Positions 26,001-37,900 of a stretch of DNA of 64,000 bases are shown in pieces. The position numbers and the translations under genes were made by a program. Origin of the DNA: Otis tarda (taxonomy: Eukaryota > Chordata > Aves > Otidiformes > Otididae); contig CM048552.1 of the NCBI GenBank assembly GCA_026413225.1, positions 61,581,001 to 61,645,000 of the forward strand, written 5' to 3'. The notes under the pieces were generated by a model. That model made no database searches and was not told where the DNA came from. It worked only from the letters and a program-made list of their open reading frames with translations. Within the stretch, counting starts at the first letter, position 1, and every line of letters starts with the position of its first letter.

Positions 26001-27559
26001 AAACTCCCACAAACATTGCAAAGTGTAGGTAGACACTATGCTTGTATGTATGCTTTCTTTTCTGTCAAAAGACAAAAGAATAGAAATAGAAATTAATAAA
26101 AAAAGAGAAATCTTTTAAATCAAACAATAAGCAAAGATTTTTGTTCCACTGATAAAATTTGCTACACAGCCTGCAACACTTTTCAAATCTTAAAGGTTTT
26201 TGAAACACTGATAATGTTTGGAAGCATCTCAAAACTGCACCAACATTCAGTTCTTTACCATAATGATGATATTGTTGCCCATCAAAGGGAAGATTTTAAA
26301 CAGTAACATTTGTCTAAAGAAGCAATAATAATCTTTGATCTAGAAAATATCCTAAGTAACAAAAAATCATGCAGGAAAAATAAAGATTTGGCAAACTAAA
26401 CATGTCTATAATAGTAGACGCTGAAACAGGAAAATCCTCTTTAAACAGATAACACAGAATATGAAGGAATTATGTTCTAATTCTCTTAATCTTAAAAAAA
26501 AAAACCCTAAAATTCTAAACAATTAAATAATTTGGCTTAGGATTCTTATTTTTCTTCATCATCTAATCTTCCAACCCATGATACTTCTCATAGAACTTGC
26601 CCCTCTTACTCAAAGAAGCAAGAAAATGTGTTTTATCCTTGTTAGGTTTTTCATGCGATAAAACCTTTCATATTAATGTTTTTTCTTTTTTTTAAAAAAA
26701 CATCTAACATCCTACATAGCACAGAAAGAAAGGAGGTTAAACTATTACGGAAAGGGTAAGTAAGGTTCAAATTTATCTTACCGATCTTAAATGGTAACCA
26801 CCTATTAGCATCAAAAGAAGTCAAGTCAGCGCTGCAGGTGCTCGTCATCACTGAAGAGCAACCTGGACAATTGCATCTTTTCCAGCAGGTATTTTTTCTG
26901 CACAGGGGCATGGCTCAACCCATAGGCAGGTTCAGAGACTGTAAAAAAGTTTCAAGATAATGAGTTTGCTTGTAGAATCAGGACTTTATTCTATAAATCA
27001 GCCACGAGTATATATCCAGACCAAGGATTATTTATTAAATTGTTCCCTATACATCCCAAGTAATGCATAGCTAGCCACTGGTGTCTGCCACCTTATGGGA
27101 TGCAATTCCCTTTCCATTTATATTTCACTGTTTTCAGATATCTTGCTCCTCACTTACGTAAGTTTAAATAACAGATTGTTTTCTTGAACAGCAGAGTAAT
27201 GAAACATAATTTTTTATCATACTTTAATATTAGTATCGCATCGAGAACAATAATTCCAGAAACAGTTTTGCAAAGAAAGTATTTGACAAGAACATTTGTG
27301 AATAGTGTAAAAGAAAAAAATAAGAAAATAAGTAAAAGGAAGCATCTGTTGGGAATTCTTCCAGCTATGCTTAACACATTTGGAAGATGACAGAGACATA
27401 ATACGCGCAGGGCTAACACAGTAACTTGTCACTTCCTATAAACATACAGAGGTGGGTTTTGGCCACCGTGATATTTTCCAAAAAATACATAACATAGCTT
27501 GCTCTGGTCTCCCTGTACAATTCTCAAAGTACATTACAAAACATTTCAGAACTAATATT

Positions 27560-27650
27560 CCTGTTTCACAGACAGGAAAATATAGAACTAATTGGAGAAA
27601 TGGCTTTAGTTGCTCAAGGTAATAGAGTAATTCAGAGGTAGAAATGATAG
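27560..27650 (-). repeat. MIR-like SINE fragment
   Basis: The order 'ttcacagacaggaaaatatagaa', 'ttgctcaaggtaatagagtaa' and 'cagaggtagaaatgatag' follows the reverse complement of the MIR core (the familiar acagatgaggaaactgag ... caaggtcacacagctag ... gcagagct pattern). It is strongly diverged, as expected for this ancient SINE in a bird. Confidence 0.4.
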
Positions 27651-30600
27651 TAAAAGTCAAGTTCAACACTGTCATATTTAAGATCTGTTAGAGATTAAAA
27701 CGCATTTTTGTTTGTTTTAATGTATTCACATACAGGACACCCTGAAATCCAAACCCACAAATTTGCAAAATCAGTCTCAATGGCCTAAGCTACCATCGCC
27801 TTTCAGAAAACCTAAAAACATACCCAGTAACAAAATAACATTATTAAAGACAAAGAGGATGAAAGTAAAGAGTGAAAAATGCATCAGGCTTACTAAGAAG
27901 GTATTGTTCAGAACCACAGAATCCATGCATGAGTTAAAATAAATTCATTCCTATTTTGCTAAATGCAGAGCCTCATCCTGCTACAGTCCAACATACTTCA
28001 TATTTTAAGATGGAAAGAGGGAAAGGAAATCTAATTTTGTCATTTGATCAGACAATACCATTTAAGACAACAATTGAAAAGGTGGTTGCTATATCCTAGG
28101 GCTACAGTGTAGATTGAGACCTGAGCTTTAAATGACACTGGTTAAGTCTTTATTACAGAGAAGCACTGATTAATCAGAATCAATATAGCTTTTATTTTGG
28201 GTAACTTTGTCATTCTGTGGGTTCTTATTAGCAGTTCAGTAGTTAATTAAATTATTCAGTAGTTTCTTAATGAAAGCATAGTTGACCAAAATCTAAAAAT
28301 TATAATTAGGTGAGGTTGTGGATTTGGGTTATTTTTTTTTCATTAGCTCTTAATGTTTTATTCAAAATAAACGTTAATATCACTGTAACTAATAGGTCAA
28401 ACTAGAGATGAACAATGTATCTGTAATGTCTATTTGAAGAAAACAGAAATGAAAATGTCAATAAAGGGGGCTTAGTCTTTGAAGGTACAGAACATGCTGG
28501 CTTCCATCCACAAAACACTGTATAAATTTCATGAGATAAGCCCCTTCTGTGTAGTAAATCATGGGAGTGAAGAGAAATGAACCCAGAAGAAAGAGTCCTA
28601 AGCAATGCAGTAGGAGCCAGATTACTTATAAATTAAAGAAATGTAAAATGGACTAAACAGATGTTATTTTTGTTTGGAGACATCCTATTTAATATCCAGA
28701 TAGTGTTTGCTTGTAAGTGTAGACTTCAGAAAGTATTCCTTATTGTAACTCATGCAAAAACTCTTCAGGTCAAGATAAAATAAATAGGTATTTTTGCCAT
28801 GTTCTTACACTGTCTGCTTTGTATGTATATACAACCTGCTTGTGATAAAATTTACAGTATTCAGTTTTTTTGTCTTTTACAGTCCTTTAAAAAAAATCAC
28901 ACTTAGGCTTTAGAATTCCCATATCTAACTTACAGAAAAAGCAAAATACCATTAAATATATCTACTAGACTGTATTTTATAAAAATCTGTGATCACAGAT
29001 TAACCCTTGAGATGACTCAGGAAAAAAAAAAGAATTATTTACATTTCATCTAAATGTAAGGTAAAAGTTTAGGAGATGATAGGAACATTTAAGGCCACGC
29101 ATTTTTCATTCTATGTTACAGACATTTAAGTGACTTGTGGACATCATCCTTCACCTACCAGGAAGCTATGCACATGTATGGAAACCCCAGCCTATCACAA
29201 TTCCCACTTGTTTTGCCCTCCTTCTGTGCATGTAAACATAGAGCTTATGCAGTCATATTTCTCAGTTTTCTTTCTTTGTTAATTCTGACTTTTTGCTTCT
29301 TTTAAGAATAAGAAAGGAAGCAACTTTTTGGAGCAAAGATGATCTATTCAGGGCTTAATATTGGGAAAGGGAGAGCAAGACTACAGAGAGCTGAAACTGG
29401 GAATTTCCAGTTTAATGGAAAATTCTGGTATTCTGATTATTCTGAATAAGAACAAACTATTTCAAAATTTCCCACAAAACAGAAATTAAAAAAAAAACAA
29501 CTAAAAGAAAGCTTTCAAAAAAGTTGAAACACATTTTCTTTGGGCTTTTTAGTTTTGTTTATTTAATATTACTTTTCATATTTTGTATTTTGTTTTTACC
29601 AGTCATAACTAGACCTCATCTCATGCCACTTAACAATAATTAATAAGTAATTTCCATAATATGTTATTTTAAAAATTAAGTATGTATTTCAAATATTTGC
29701 AGTAGTTGATGTATTTCCATTTGCATAGGAAAATAAGAACAATATTTGGCTTTCTATTATTTTTAGCAGCAATTGTTTCTAAAACCTAGGGAAAAAGCCA
29801 TACCAATATAAGGATATTCAAAATGGTAGTTACTTATACTATAAATTAAAATTATACAATACTTCATTTTGTTCATCATAGCATTCTGACCACAGACTTC
29901 CTCTGCATCCTAGTTGCAAGCAATAAAGGCCTTGCCTTCTTGTGATCTTAGCAAAGCTATTATTCTTATTCCACACAGTGTGAAGTACTGACTACTTTCA
30001 GTTTGCAAGTTCATGGATTAGTTCTGACCTGTTATTAACACCAATTGTTTCTACCACTGTTGCCTAGAACCAAGAATTGTGGACTGAGTTTCTCATGCAT
30101 CCATCCTGCTCTTGAACACCCATGTTTTTCTTGATCATCGTATACAAAAGGTTTCAATTTACTTGATCCTCCTTTAATCATGAAATTTGCACTTTCCCCT
30201 TTTTGCCCAAGTAAGAAATAGCTTTTCATGGCACTGCTCTCTCCTTAATGCTGGGGTTTTTTTTTTTGTCTCTTCAATATTGACAATGTAATGACAGCTC
30301 AAATTGCATGCCTCATCCTCCCCGTCAGATTTGTTACTTGTTTTTCATGTAGTGATGGTGTCACTTAGGCCACCATGAGAAAAGGTGTTTGAGGGTATTT
30401 TTAAACAGTTAATTAGCTGAAATGAATTAGTAACATGATTTCTGTCTTGATTTCCTAACTTCTAACTAGGTGAAATGAATATTCCACCATATACTTGACT
30501 TATCAGTAACTTCATCACAACATTCCATATTAATAAAATACTCCTTTTCACCCCTTTCTCCAAAGTTGTTTCCTAGAAAAGAAAGCCAAACTCCTCCAAT

Positions 30601-33600
30601 AGTAAACACATAATATTTTACAAATAATTCACTAGAGACTACAAGACCTGAACAATCATTTGTGTGTTTCAGGAAATAATACCAACATTGTAAATAATGT
30701 TTTATCTTATCCAAAAGTAAGCAAGATGATTTATGAAGCAAATAAAAAAAAGACAGCTCCAAACCAAAAAGGCTTAAGCTGGAGGCTAAGCAAAGGAGAA
30801 TAAGGAAAATATACATTCAGACCATGCTGAAATTCAGAGAAGATCGTTGTGTTCTGAACTTTGAAATCTCTTCACAAATGGATCACAAAAATAGTAAATG
30901 ACAGAAGACAGAGTATCTCTATTTATGAAGAAGCCAAAGGTAATACTCAAGCCAAAGGCTGCACTTAAAAGAATCCCAGATCAGCATGCCAAAAGAAGGC
31001 CTTATGGTGGGGTTCAGTTACGTGCAGGTGCTGAAGGCCATTTGAGATGCCCTGAAGTATGCAAGAAATCTATATGAGGTCAGCAGATAGCACACAGAGA
31101 CTTATGGGATATAAGTGTCACTCTGTAGTGGAAGCTGGGGGCATGCAGGATATCCTACAGCAGTAGAAATGACACTAAATACCCAAATTTAGGCAAATTG
31201 ATAATATCTTTAACATCTAATACCATGACTGAGACCGTAAAAAAAAAAAAAGACACAAAAAATACAGTTCCTGTTGGCCCAGTGAACTGATTTCAGTAAC
31301 CAGTCAGTAAGCTAAGGGAAGGCTGATAAAATATCATTCTTCAAAAGGCTCTTCTGCTTTTTGGTGGGGGGTAGAGAGGACAGGGGACACATTACCCATG
31401 ACATTCAATATAGCTCAATCATCTGCTCACACTGAATGAAACTTACTGCATCTGAGTGTGTTCTGTGCAGGATAAATGTCATTAAAACAACATAATAAAA
31501 GACAATCTTTTCTCTGCTGTTTTCATTTAATGAAGGACAGCTGTTCACCAGCCACTGTGTTTATTGTCTTCTTCCATCCTGCCTTCCACCATGCTCTCAG
31601 CCCTATCACCTTCTCAGGTGATATCTGTTGTAGTAACTCTATCTTGGTTCCAGAAAATTTATTATCCCAATGTAAGAAAAGAAACAACAGTTACAGGTAA
31701 CAAATAACTGCATACGGGTAACAGTGATCCAATATAGAAGAATGCAAGAGGATGGCATAACAGTTGCCTTACTATAGTTCAGATTTTTTTCAGGCATTGT
31801 GGCAACATTTATCTTTTAAGGAAGGATTTTAGGAGGGATAATATATTAATCAGGACAATTGATTATTTTTAGGTTTGCTAACTGCCTTCTATAAAATGGA
31901 ATTCTCTCCAGAAAAACTGACACGCGATCCTTAAAGTGTTACAGCATGTTGATGATATCATAGGAGTATTAAAGTGCAAAATATGAGGATTAGAACACAT
32001 ACATTCCTAAATATCTTATTATCTGCCTCACAGATTTCATATATCTTTGTGGCTATTATATTAATGCAGATTATACTTAAGAAGTCAAACAAAGACATGT
32101 ATTCTATTGCTTGTTAATGCAGAAAAACTACGCACATTCCAATTAAATAAATTCTTCTGACCTGGACATCTTTTTGAGTATTTTAATAACTACCATACAC
32201 TCTGTAATTTACAGGTGCATTGTATTCAAGGGAATGTATGTAACTGCATAAGACTCAATCATAAAGTAGTAATCATACAGTACTTTATTCTAAATGGTTT
32301 ATAAAGTAAAAGCTATTATATTTAACAAGGGAGAAATAAACAAATCTCCATAGGTTAACAGACCGCTATACTGACTAGAATATTAACACCAGAATAGAAC
32401 CTACATTTTAGGAAAGTAGTGATCCCTAGATCAATACGTCCTGAGGAATGATTAATTTTCTAGAATAAAATAGAATTACTTGTTAGTGAGGAAAAGCACT
32501 GCACTAAGAGTAAGACTAAACATTACTACCAGTAACCTCTCTTGAATCTTTTCTGTTTTCCTGCCTTTTCACAATACCACTTTAAAACAAGACCTAGAAG
32601 AAATAAGTGAAGTGCATGAGAAACCTGGGCTGGTTGGGTGGAATGAGGACAGGAGCACAGAATAGCTCCATAGAAAGAAGCAGAATTAGCAGTTCTGTAG
32701 AGACACCATGATTCCCTGGCTACACTGAAAGCCAAAAGTTGCATCTTTTGCTGCATGCTGGTCTCATGACCAAGAGAGGTCTGGTGAAACCTAGGAGAAA
32801 GCAAGCACTGAGTAGTGAAATGAGGGTTTGAAACTCAAGCAGTGGGGAAATGATGAAACAGTGGATTCCTTCTGTTATTTCGGAAGAAAAAGGCAGAAGT
32901 ATGTGCACCCATCTGTAGTACTGTAAAAGTAAAAAAAAATAAAGAATACCAGAGCTTTGATAATTTGTCATCCCACATTCTTCTATTAGGCTGGTGAAAT
33001 AAGAGATACATGTGCTATGAGGTGCAGCAGACTATGCCAAGCTATGTGTAGAATGGTGCCACTATTCAATGACCTCTGAAATGCAGAGGGAAGAATAAAA
33101 TGGACCAGAATACTAAAATACAGTACCTGCAGTACAAATGTGTATTAGAATCTCAAAATAGCGGTATTATCTGAACGAAACAAACTTACCTCAAAGTCCC
33201 CCGTGATTCTGCCATTATGCTACATTAGAAGAAATCCCTTCCAAAGATTAGTCAGCTTAGCTAACCATACACCGTTTAAAACTGCACAGAGCAGAGTATT
33301 AGCCGTTCATAGAGGACACAAATAACTAAATGTGTCCTTTCTGCCTGGCAAGCACCGTATAGTTCAAGGTGGATCTGAAAACTGAGAATGGACCTGGGCC
33401 AACATGATCTCAATTGTTATTTTCAATAATAAAGTACAGCTAGCACCTCACCATGCAGCTCTCACTTGAGTAGAAGGGAACAGGGACAAAATGCAATGTT
33501 CTGAAACAGCTTTTATGGAAATCATGCATTGTTCGTGACATCTATTTGGTCTCCAGAGCTGCGATCTTGTATAATCCTCTACTTTTAAATGCCATCTTCC

Positions 33601-34403
33601 AAAACCAAAGGGTAACAAGTACAAATTGTATCTATAAAACAGCATCCCAACTTTATTCTCAATAGCTAAGTATTGAAATGCAAGTATACATTATAAATAG
33701 AAAAACAGCTGGCTTGGAGCACATTGCAAGCCACTAGCACAGTTGAGGGATTTGAATGACATCATAACCCGTGAGAGCGTGTTGCTGGCCAGCTGGTGTT
33801 ATTTATAATATACTCATAATTGAGGAAAAATAAAAAGGCAAAAGTTAGGTATTGCAGAACTAACAAACTTGAATTCTCTCTTTCCCAGTGTCATTTAAAT
33901 TATTATAAAGGGTAATTATGAAGATTACTACTAAAAAGGGGGGAAATCACTTTGTAATTACAACAGCACATTGAAAATAAATGTCATAGAAGCCCCCCAA
34001 ACTGGGCTACTTGTGTTACTGTATTCATAGTACTGTAAATTCTAGGAAATGATACAACTTCTCCTGTGTGGTTGCTAAAAGATCCCAAAGCTATCTTGCC
34101 CTATTTACAAGTAGTGCCGAACAATTCTGTTATTTTTAGTAAATTACAAACTGCTATTTTAGGGTTAATAGCACAGAGAGTTGGAGGTTTTAATTGTTAC
34201 TCAGCACATAGGCGTGCCAAGTTTAATAACATAAAGATGCATTAAGAAAAAAATAGATAACTGACTGCCTGTCTTTCTGTACTATATATAAATAAAATAC
34301 CTGTGCCTCTATGCATAAATAAAATGTGTACATATACACAAAGGTATGCATATATGCAAACATTGCCCTTATGTATGTAAGTTTTTATATATTTGAAATG
34401 CAG

Positions 34404-34420
34404 ACACACACACACACACA
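34404..34420 (+). repeat. (AC)8 microsatellite upstream of the IGF1 leader
   Basis: A pure (AC)8 tract of 17 nt lies about 510 bp before the IGF1 start codon, with further short CA-rich stretches to about 34,450. The mammalian IGF1 promoter also has a CA repeat upstream of exon 1 (established for human). Whether the two are homologous is not shown. Confidence 0.85.
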
Positions 34421-34479
34421 GAGGCACACATAAATACAAATGCACACACATCTATCTGAAAGTTAACCAGAATACATTT

Positions 34480-34640
34480 TCTTCTTTTTCACGGCAGCAT
34501 AAGCTTTTTTGTCTGCTAACCCCACAGTCACTAATTCACATTCTTTTAAAGGGAAAAAAATATGCTTCTGTGCTCTAGTTTTAAAATGCAAAGGTATGAT
34601 GTTATTTGTCACCATGCCCAAAAAAGTCCTTACTCGGTAA
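34480..34640 (+). promoter_or_regulatory. IGF1: IGF1 proximal promoter region (P1-like)
   Basis: The sequence immediately upstream of the conserved IGF1 leader includes 'gctctagttttaaaatgcaaagg' and 'ggtaactttgccagaagaggg'. I recognise these as resembling mammalian IGF1 promoter 1 sequence from memory. There is no clear TATA box at a fixed distance, in line with the dispersed start sites known for this promoter. Exact start sites cannot be placed by eye and the boundaries are approximate. Liver factor sites described for mammalian P1 could be present but were not assigned. Confidence 0.55.
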
Positions 34641-34674
34641 CTTTGCCAGAAGAGGGAGAGAGAGAGAAGGCAAA

Positions 34675-34713
34675 TGCTCCCCCAGCTGTTTCCTGTCTAC
34701 AGTGTCTGTGTAA
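34675..34713 (+). CDS. Upstream ORF 1 of the IGF1 leader (12 codons)
   Basis: AUG at 34,675 opens a 12-codon frame reading MLPSCFLSTVSV and ends at UAA 34,711-34,713. The last A of that stop is also the first base of the next AUG (TAATG). The start has A at -3, a favourable context. It matters only if transcription starts upstream of 34,675, which the conserved leader suggests for part of the transcripts. Its role would be regulatory (ribosome diversion); the peptide has no recognised function. Confidence 0.45.
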   Translation, partial: CSPSCFLSTVSV

Positions 34714-34718
34714 TGTAG
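34713..34718 (+). promoter_or_regulatory. Start-stop element ATGTAG in the IGF1 leader
   Basis: AUG is followed directly by UAG, giving a one-codon upstream ORF with G at -3. It overlaps the stop of the preceding 12-codon upstream ORF by one base. Minimal upstream ORFs of this type are known to hold ribosomes at the start/stop codon; an effect here is inferred. Confidence 0.6.
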
Positions 34719-34722
34719 ATAA

Positions 34723-34728
34723 ATGTGA
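34723..34728 (+). promoter_or_regulatory. Start-stop element ATGTGA in the IGF1 leader
   Basis: A second one-codon upstream ORF, 10 nt downstream of the first and therefore in a different frame. The context is weaker (T at -3). The surrounding gataaatgtgagg appears conserved with the mammalian leader from memory. Confidence 0.6.
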
Positions 34729-34799
34729 GGATTTTCTCTAAATCCCTCTTCTGTTTGCTAAATCTCACTGTCACTGCTAAAATCAGAGCAGATAGAGCC

Positions 34800-34809
34800 T
34801 GCGCAATGG
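34800..34809 (+). promoter_or_regulatory. Candidate C/EBP site TGCGCAATGG
   Basis: TGCGCAAT is a C/EBP-type motif. It lies in the same part of the leader where rat IGF1 has the cAMP-responsive HS3D C/EBP-delta site downstream of the start sites (established for rat). The conserved flank agagcctgcgcaatggaata supports equivalence; binding in this species is inferred. Confidence 0.6.
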
Positions 34810-34814
34810 AATAA
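34806..34814 (+). CDS. Two-codon upstream ORF (Met-Glu-stop)
   Basis: AUG GAA UAA starts inside the candidate C/EBP motif. The same bases may therefore serve as a DNA site and as an upstream ORF in the RNA. A regulatory role is inferred only. Confidence 0.4.
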   Translation: ME

Positions 34815-34830
34815 AGTCCTCAATATTGAA

Positions 34831-34836
34831 ATGTGA
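34831..34836 (+). promoter_or_regulatory. Start-stop element ATGTGA in the IGF1 leader
   Basis: The third AUG-stop pair, with G at -3, lies 94 nt before the main start codon. It is the last upstream AUG before the main start, so even transcripts starting late in the dispersed promoter would usually include it. Confidence 0.6.
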
Positions 34837-34930
34837 CATTGCTCTCAACATCTCACATCTCTCTGGATTTCTTTTTTCTCATCATTACTGCTAACAAATT
34901 CATTTCCAGACTTTGCACTTTTAAGAAGCA

Positions 34931-34993
34931 ATGGAAAAAATCAACAGTCTTTCAACACAATTAGTTAAGTGCTGCTTTTGTGATTTCTTGAAG
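34931..34993 (+). CDS. IGF1: IGF-I precursor, exon 1 coding part (residues 1-21)
   Basis: Insulin-like growth factor I is the secreted growth hormone mediator that binds IGF1R. This exon encodes the first 21 residues, beginning MEKINSLSTQ and ending CCFCDFLK. That is the extended N-terminal part of the 48-residue class 1 signal peptide of the preprohormone. The start AUG has G at -3 and G at +4, a strong context, and is the first AUG giving a long frame. The exon ends after codon AAG at the donor gtaaat (34,994), phase 0, and joins in frame to the exon at 39,310. Length, sequence and phase match vertebrate IGF1 exon 1. Translation may be modulated by upstream ORFs in the leader. The identification is firm. 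Confidence 0.97.
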
Positions 34994-37900
34994 GTAAATC
35001 TTTATTACTATTTCAAATAATTTTTTTTAGTTTTATTTTACTGTTTATTGTCTGCTTCTGGTTTGAAGAGTATTGTGCACTTTTCAATAACATTATTTTA
35101 GAACTGAGAATTATTTATAAATTGCTGAACATGCAATTTTATATGATCTGGAAAATGGCTGTATGTAGTAGTTGCAATTACATAGATAACTGTAAGGGTA
35201 AACTATTGCAGATACATGTCTTAAATTTCACTTCTATTCAGAGAACTTTGCAATATTTCAGTTATGTCATTATTAAAGGGTCCAATTACATCATTGTCTA
35301 CATTGTTAATTAATGCTTCTGAAAACAGCAACTTTTAGCTGTTTTCTGCAGGTGCAGGGTTTTATAGGATAAAAGGTATTATTCACATGTTAAGTTTCTG
35401 CAGTTTTATTATACACAATTATAGATAAAATGTTCATGCTTTCACAGGGAAACTTTTAAGGGATGTCACTGCAGCAATTTTCTGGCAGCACTGTAGCATT
35501 TACTTGTTTTTTGCTTTCATAAATTAAAAGTAAATGTGAAGTTCAGTTTGTTTTCTACATTAGAAACCAGCTGCAACTCTTGCTGACCTTGCATATTTGT
35601 ATATCTTAAGCAATTGTATATAAAGAAAATGGAAATTCCCCTACATGTTCATATCTAAGTTTTCCCTTGTAGGGAGGGCTGTTTCAGGAAAGTTTGCATT
35701 TGAAGTTTCATGTTGTGACCCTATAATTTCTACACATTAATATAAACTGTCTTTAAGTAAATTTGGCTTCAGTGGCTGCATTGACCTCTGTGTCTGTCAA
35801 TTGGCCATAGTTCAACTTTCCATTATCAGCAAATTTATATCTTCCAAAAACTTTTTTTCTTTAATATTTTGCAGGAACACTTATGCAGTTGACAGAATTC
35901 TCCTGTTTTAATTGCTTAGGGCCTAATTATTTTTTTTAGAGTATCTTACATTTAAAACACACTTATCTAATTTCTTAATGTTATTCAAAAGAGCTAGTCT
36001 GTAATTGCAATGGATGGAACCATTCTCTTAACGTAAAAATGGACATCCCTTCCAATATACTTGAAATATGATGATTTTTTTTAAAGTATTGAGCAAGGCA
36101 CTAAGAGACATAAAAGTAATGTGCTAGTTCCTCAGCTGGTGCATCCTGCCAAGCTTCCTTGGAATCAGTAGAGCATACTGATTTAAGTTAGGATGTAGCC
36201 CATATTCTTTAATCAAACTTAGCAGTATTTAAACCTTGATCCATCCTATTTACTTACATAATAATTACTAGTGAATACTGTTATTACATACTAATTACAA
36301 ACTTCTACTGTGCTTTAGTAATCAGGTCCAGCCTCTTTGTAGCAAAATGTAATTTTGAATGTAAGTCTTGATTTTTTTTTCTATAGCATATACTATCCAT
36401 GAAAGTGTTGCCCCCTTCTAGATATTTATAATTATTGTAGATGTTCTTATATGTTATTAAAATGACCAAGCATGTGAATAATTCTTATTCACAACTTGTG
36501 CCAACTGATAGTTTGTTAGATGAAAAGGACTTATATAGAAGAATTAAAAAGCAGAAGAGATGTAGGGTATTCATATATGGCATTCCTCTGTGGTGCCACT
36601 CTTCTGGACTATTAAAAGAGGAATGCAGCGAAAGCTGGTTATTTTACTGAAAAAAGAGGAAATTCCAGCTGTGAAAATATGGTCAGTCATTCTATGCAAC
36701 TGAAAGAAGTGCTTAACCAGGCTCATCCTGAACCTGTATTCAATTTCCAAATGTAATTAGATGCTTCAATAAACCCCACCCACATGCCACTGCGTTTTCT
36801 TTTAAACTCTCGACTTTCTAGTCAAACTGAGGACATTGCAAGCACTCTGACTGTTTGAAAAGAACCTGAAGCAATACTGGATTACAACTTTGTGTTTTCT
36901 TAAGAATATTCCCCTCAGACATAAATTGGAACTTCGATTTTATCACAAACATATTGAATCAACTAATGTTATGTTTAATTAAAATGATGAAGTAAAGTTC
37001 AAGTTTTAAACTACATTTTAGAATTAGTTTTGATGAAACAGCACTTAATTTAACAAATAATTGATTGAGCCCTAGAAACATGTGAGCCTGTTTTCTTTTC
37101 TCCAAAGTTTTTACTTGTTTGAAAGTCCTTGACTGTTTTTAAATTTGGAGATAAAGTTAGAAATTCTCTGTGGTTTATACTGTGCAGCCTTTTTGGCTTC
37201 AACTAAAGGAAAAACAGTAGATAATCTGTTTTGTTGTAGTTCAGTGCTGATTTTTATCTGAAAATGCAACCCAGCTGAAAAGTCTTGGAAAATACAAAAT
37301 TGTTAAATGGCTAAGATTTATGTTTATTTCTGGCCCAAATGTTATACAAGAACACATTGCTAAATACATAATGTTCTTGTATTTGTAATGTCTTTCAGCC
37401 TTTTGAGGTGGTGTGCTAAACAGCTTTCTGCTTTACGTCCTCAGAACTGGGATCCATCCTAAACTGCAGGTGCATGACATTTATCTCAGAAATGCCAAAT
37501 TATGGCAAGGGCAAAAAGAAATTGATGTTGTTAAGATATAGAATCATTACAGGAAGTAATGCCTGTGGTCATCATCATTCATTTATAATCTGATCTTCCT
37601 CCATCTGCCATTAAAGTCATGTCCATGTGTTAAAGCTAGTTGGTTTTTGCATGGCAAAATTGGCTAAAGACTTGTGAATGGGAAAATAATTATTCTTTCT
37701 TTTTATGATATAACATGGGATTTAGAGTTGTTCATTATTTTAACAGTGGGAATATCAGGAAAAAGAGGGGGATAAATTCTGACTTATTTATAGATTTGTC
37801 TGTTATTCAGCTTTGACTTAAGTTGAAATAGGGGACTCGTCCAGCAAGGCGCTAAGATCTCTTGCCAAGAAAATAAGAATTTAAAAAAATTATTGACTAG

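Larger units (their letters stand above)
13456..34479. other. Intergenic flank upstream of IGF1, no gene recognised
   Basis: About 21 kb of AT-rich sequence with no ORF resembling a known protein. Open frames of 100-117 codons (for example 22,411-22,764 plus and 30,466-30,816 minus) show no domain, no homologous motif and no splice framework. It contains simple repeats, two perfect hairpins at 14.6-14.8 kb and one MIR-like fragment, listed separately. Long-range IGF1 enhancers could lie here, but none can be shown from sequence alone. Confidence 0.55.
34636..34930 (+). promoter_or_regulatory. IGF1: IGF1 5' untranslated leader of exon 1
   Basis: The roughly 290 bp up to the start codon follow the highly conserved exon 1 leader of vertebrate IGF1. 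Stretches such as gatttctctaaatccctcttctg-type sequence (about 34,730-34,755), agagcctgcgcaatggaata (34,794-34,813) and gaaatgtgacattgctctca (34,829-34,848) look near-identical to the mammalian leader as I remember it. It has a GA-rich block (34,651-34,670), an E-box CAGCTG (34,683-34,688), a forkhead-like tgtttgc (about 34,754-34,760) and five upstream AUGs. The true 5' end is uncertain because initiation in this promoter is dispersed. Confidence 0.8.

Noticed and set aside
30466..30816. Minus-strand open frame of 116 codons rich in hydrophobic residues
   Set aside because: Its composition reflects the AT-rich strand; no motif or family is recognised.
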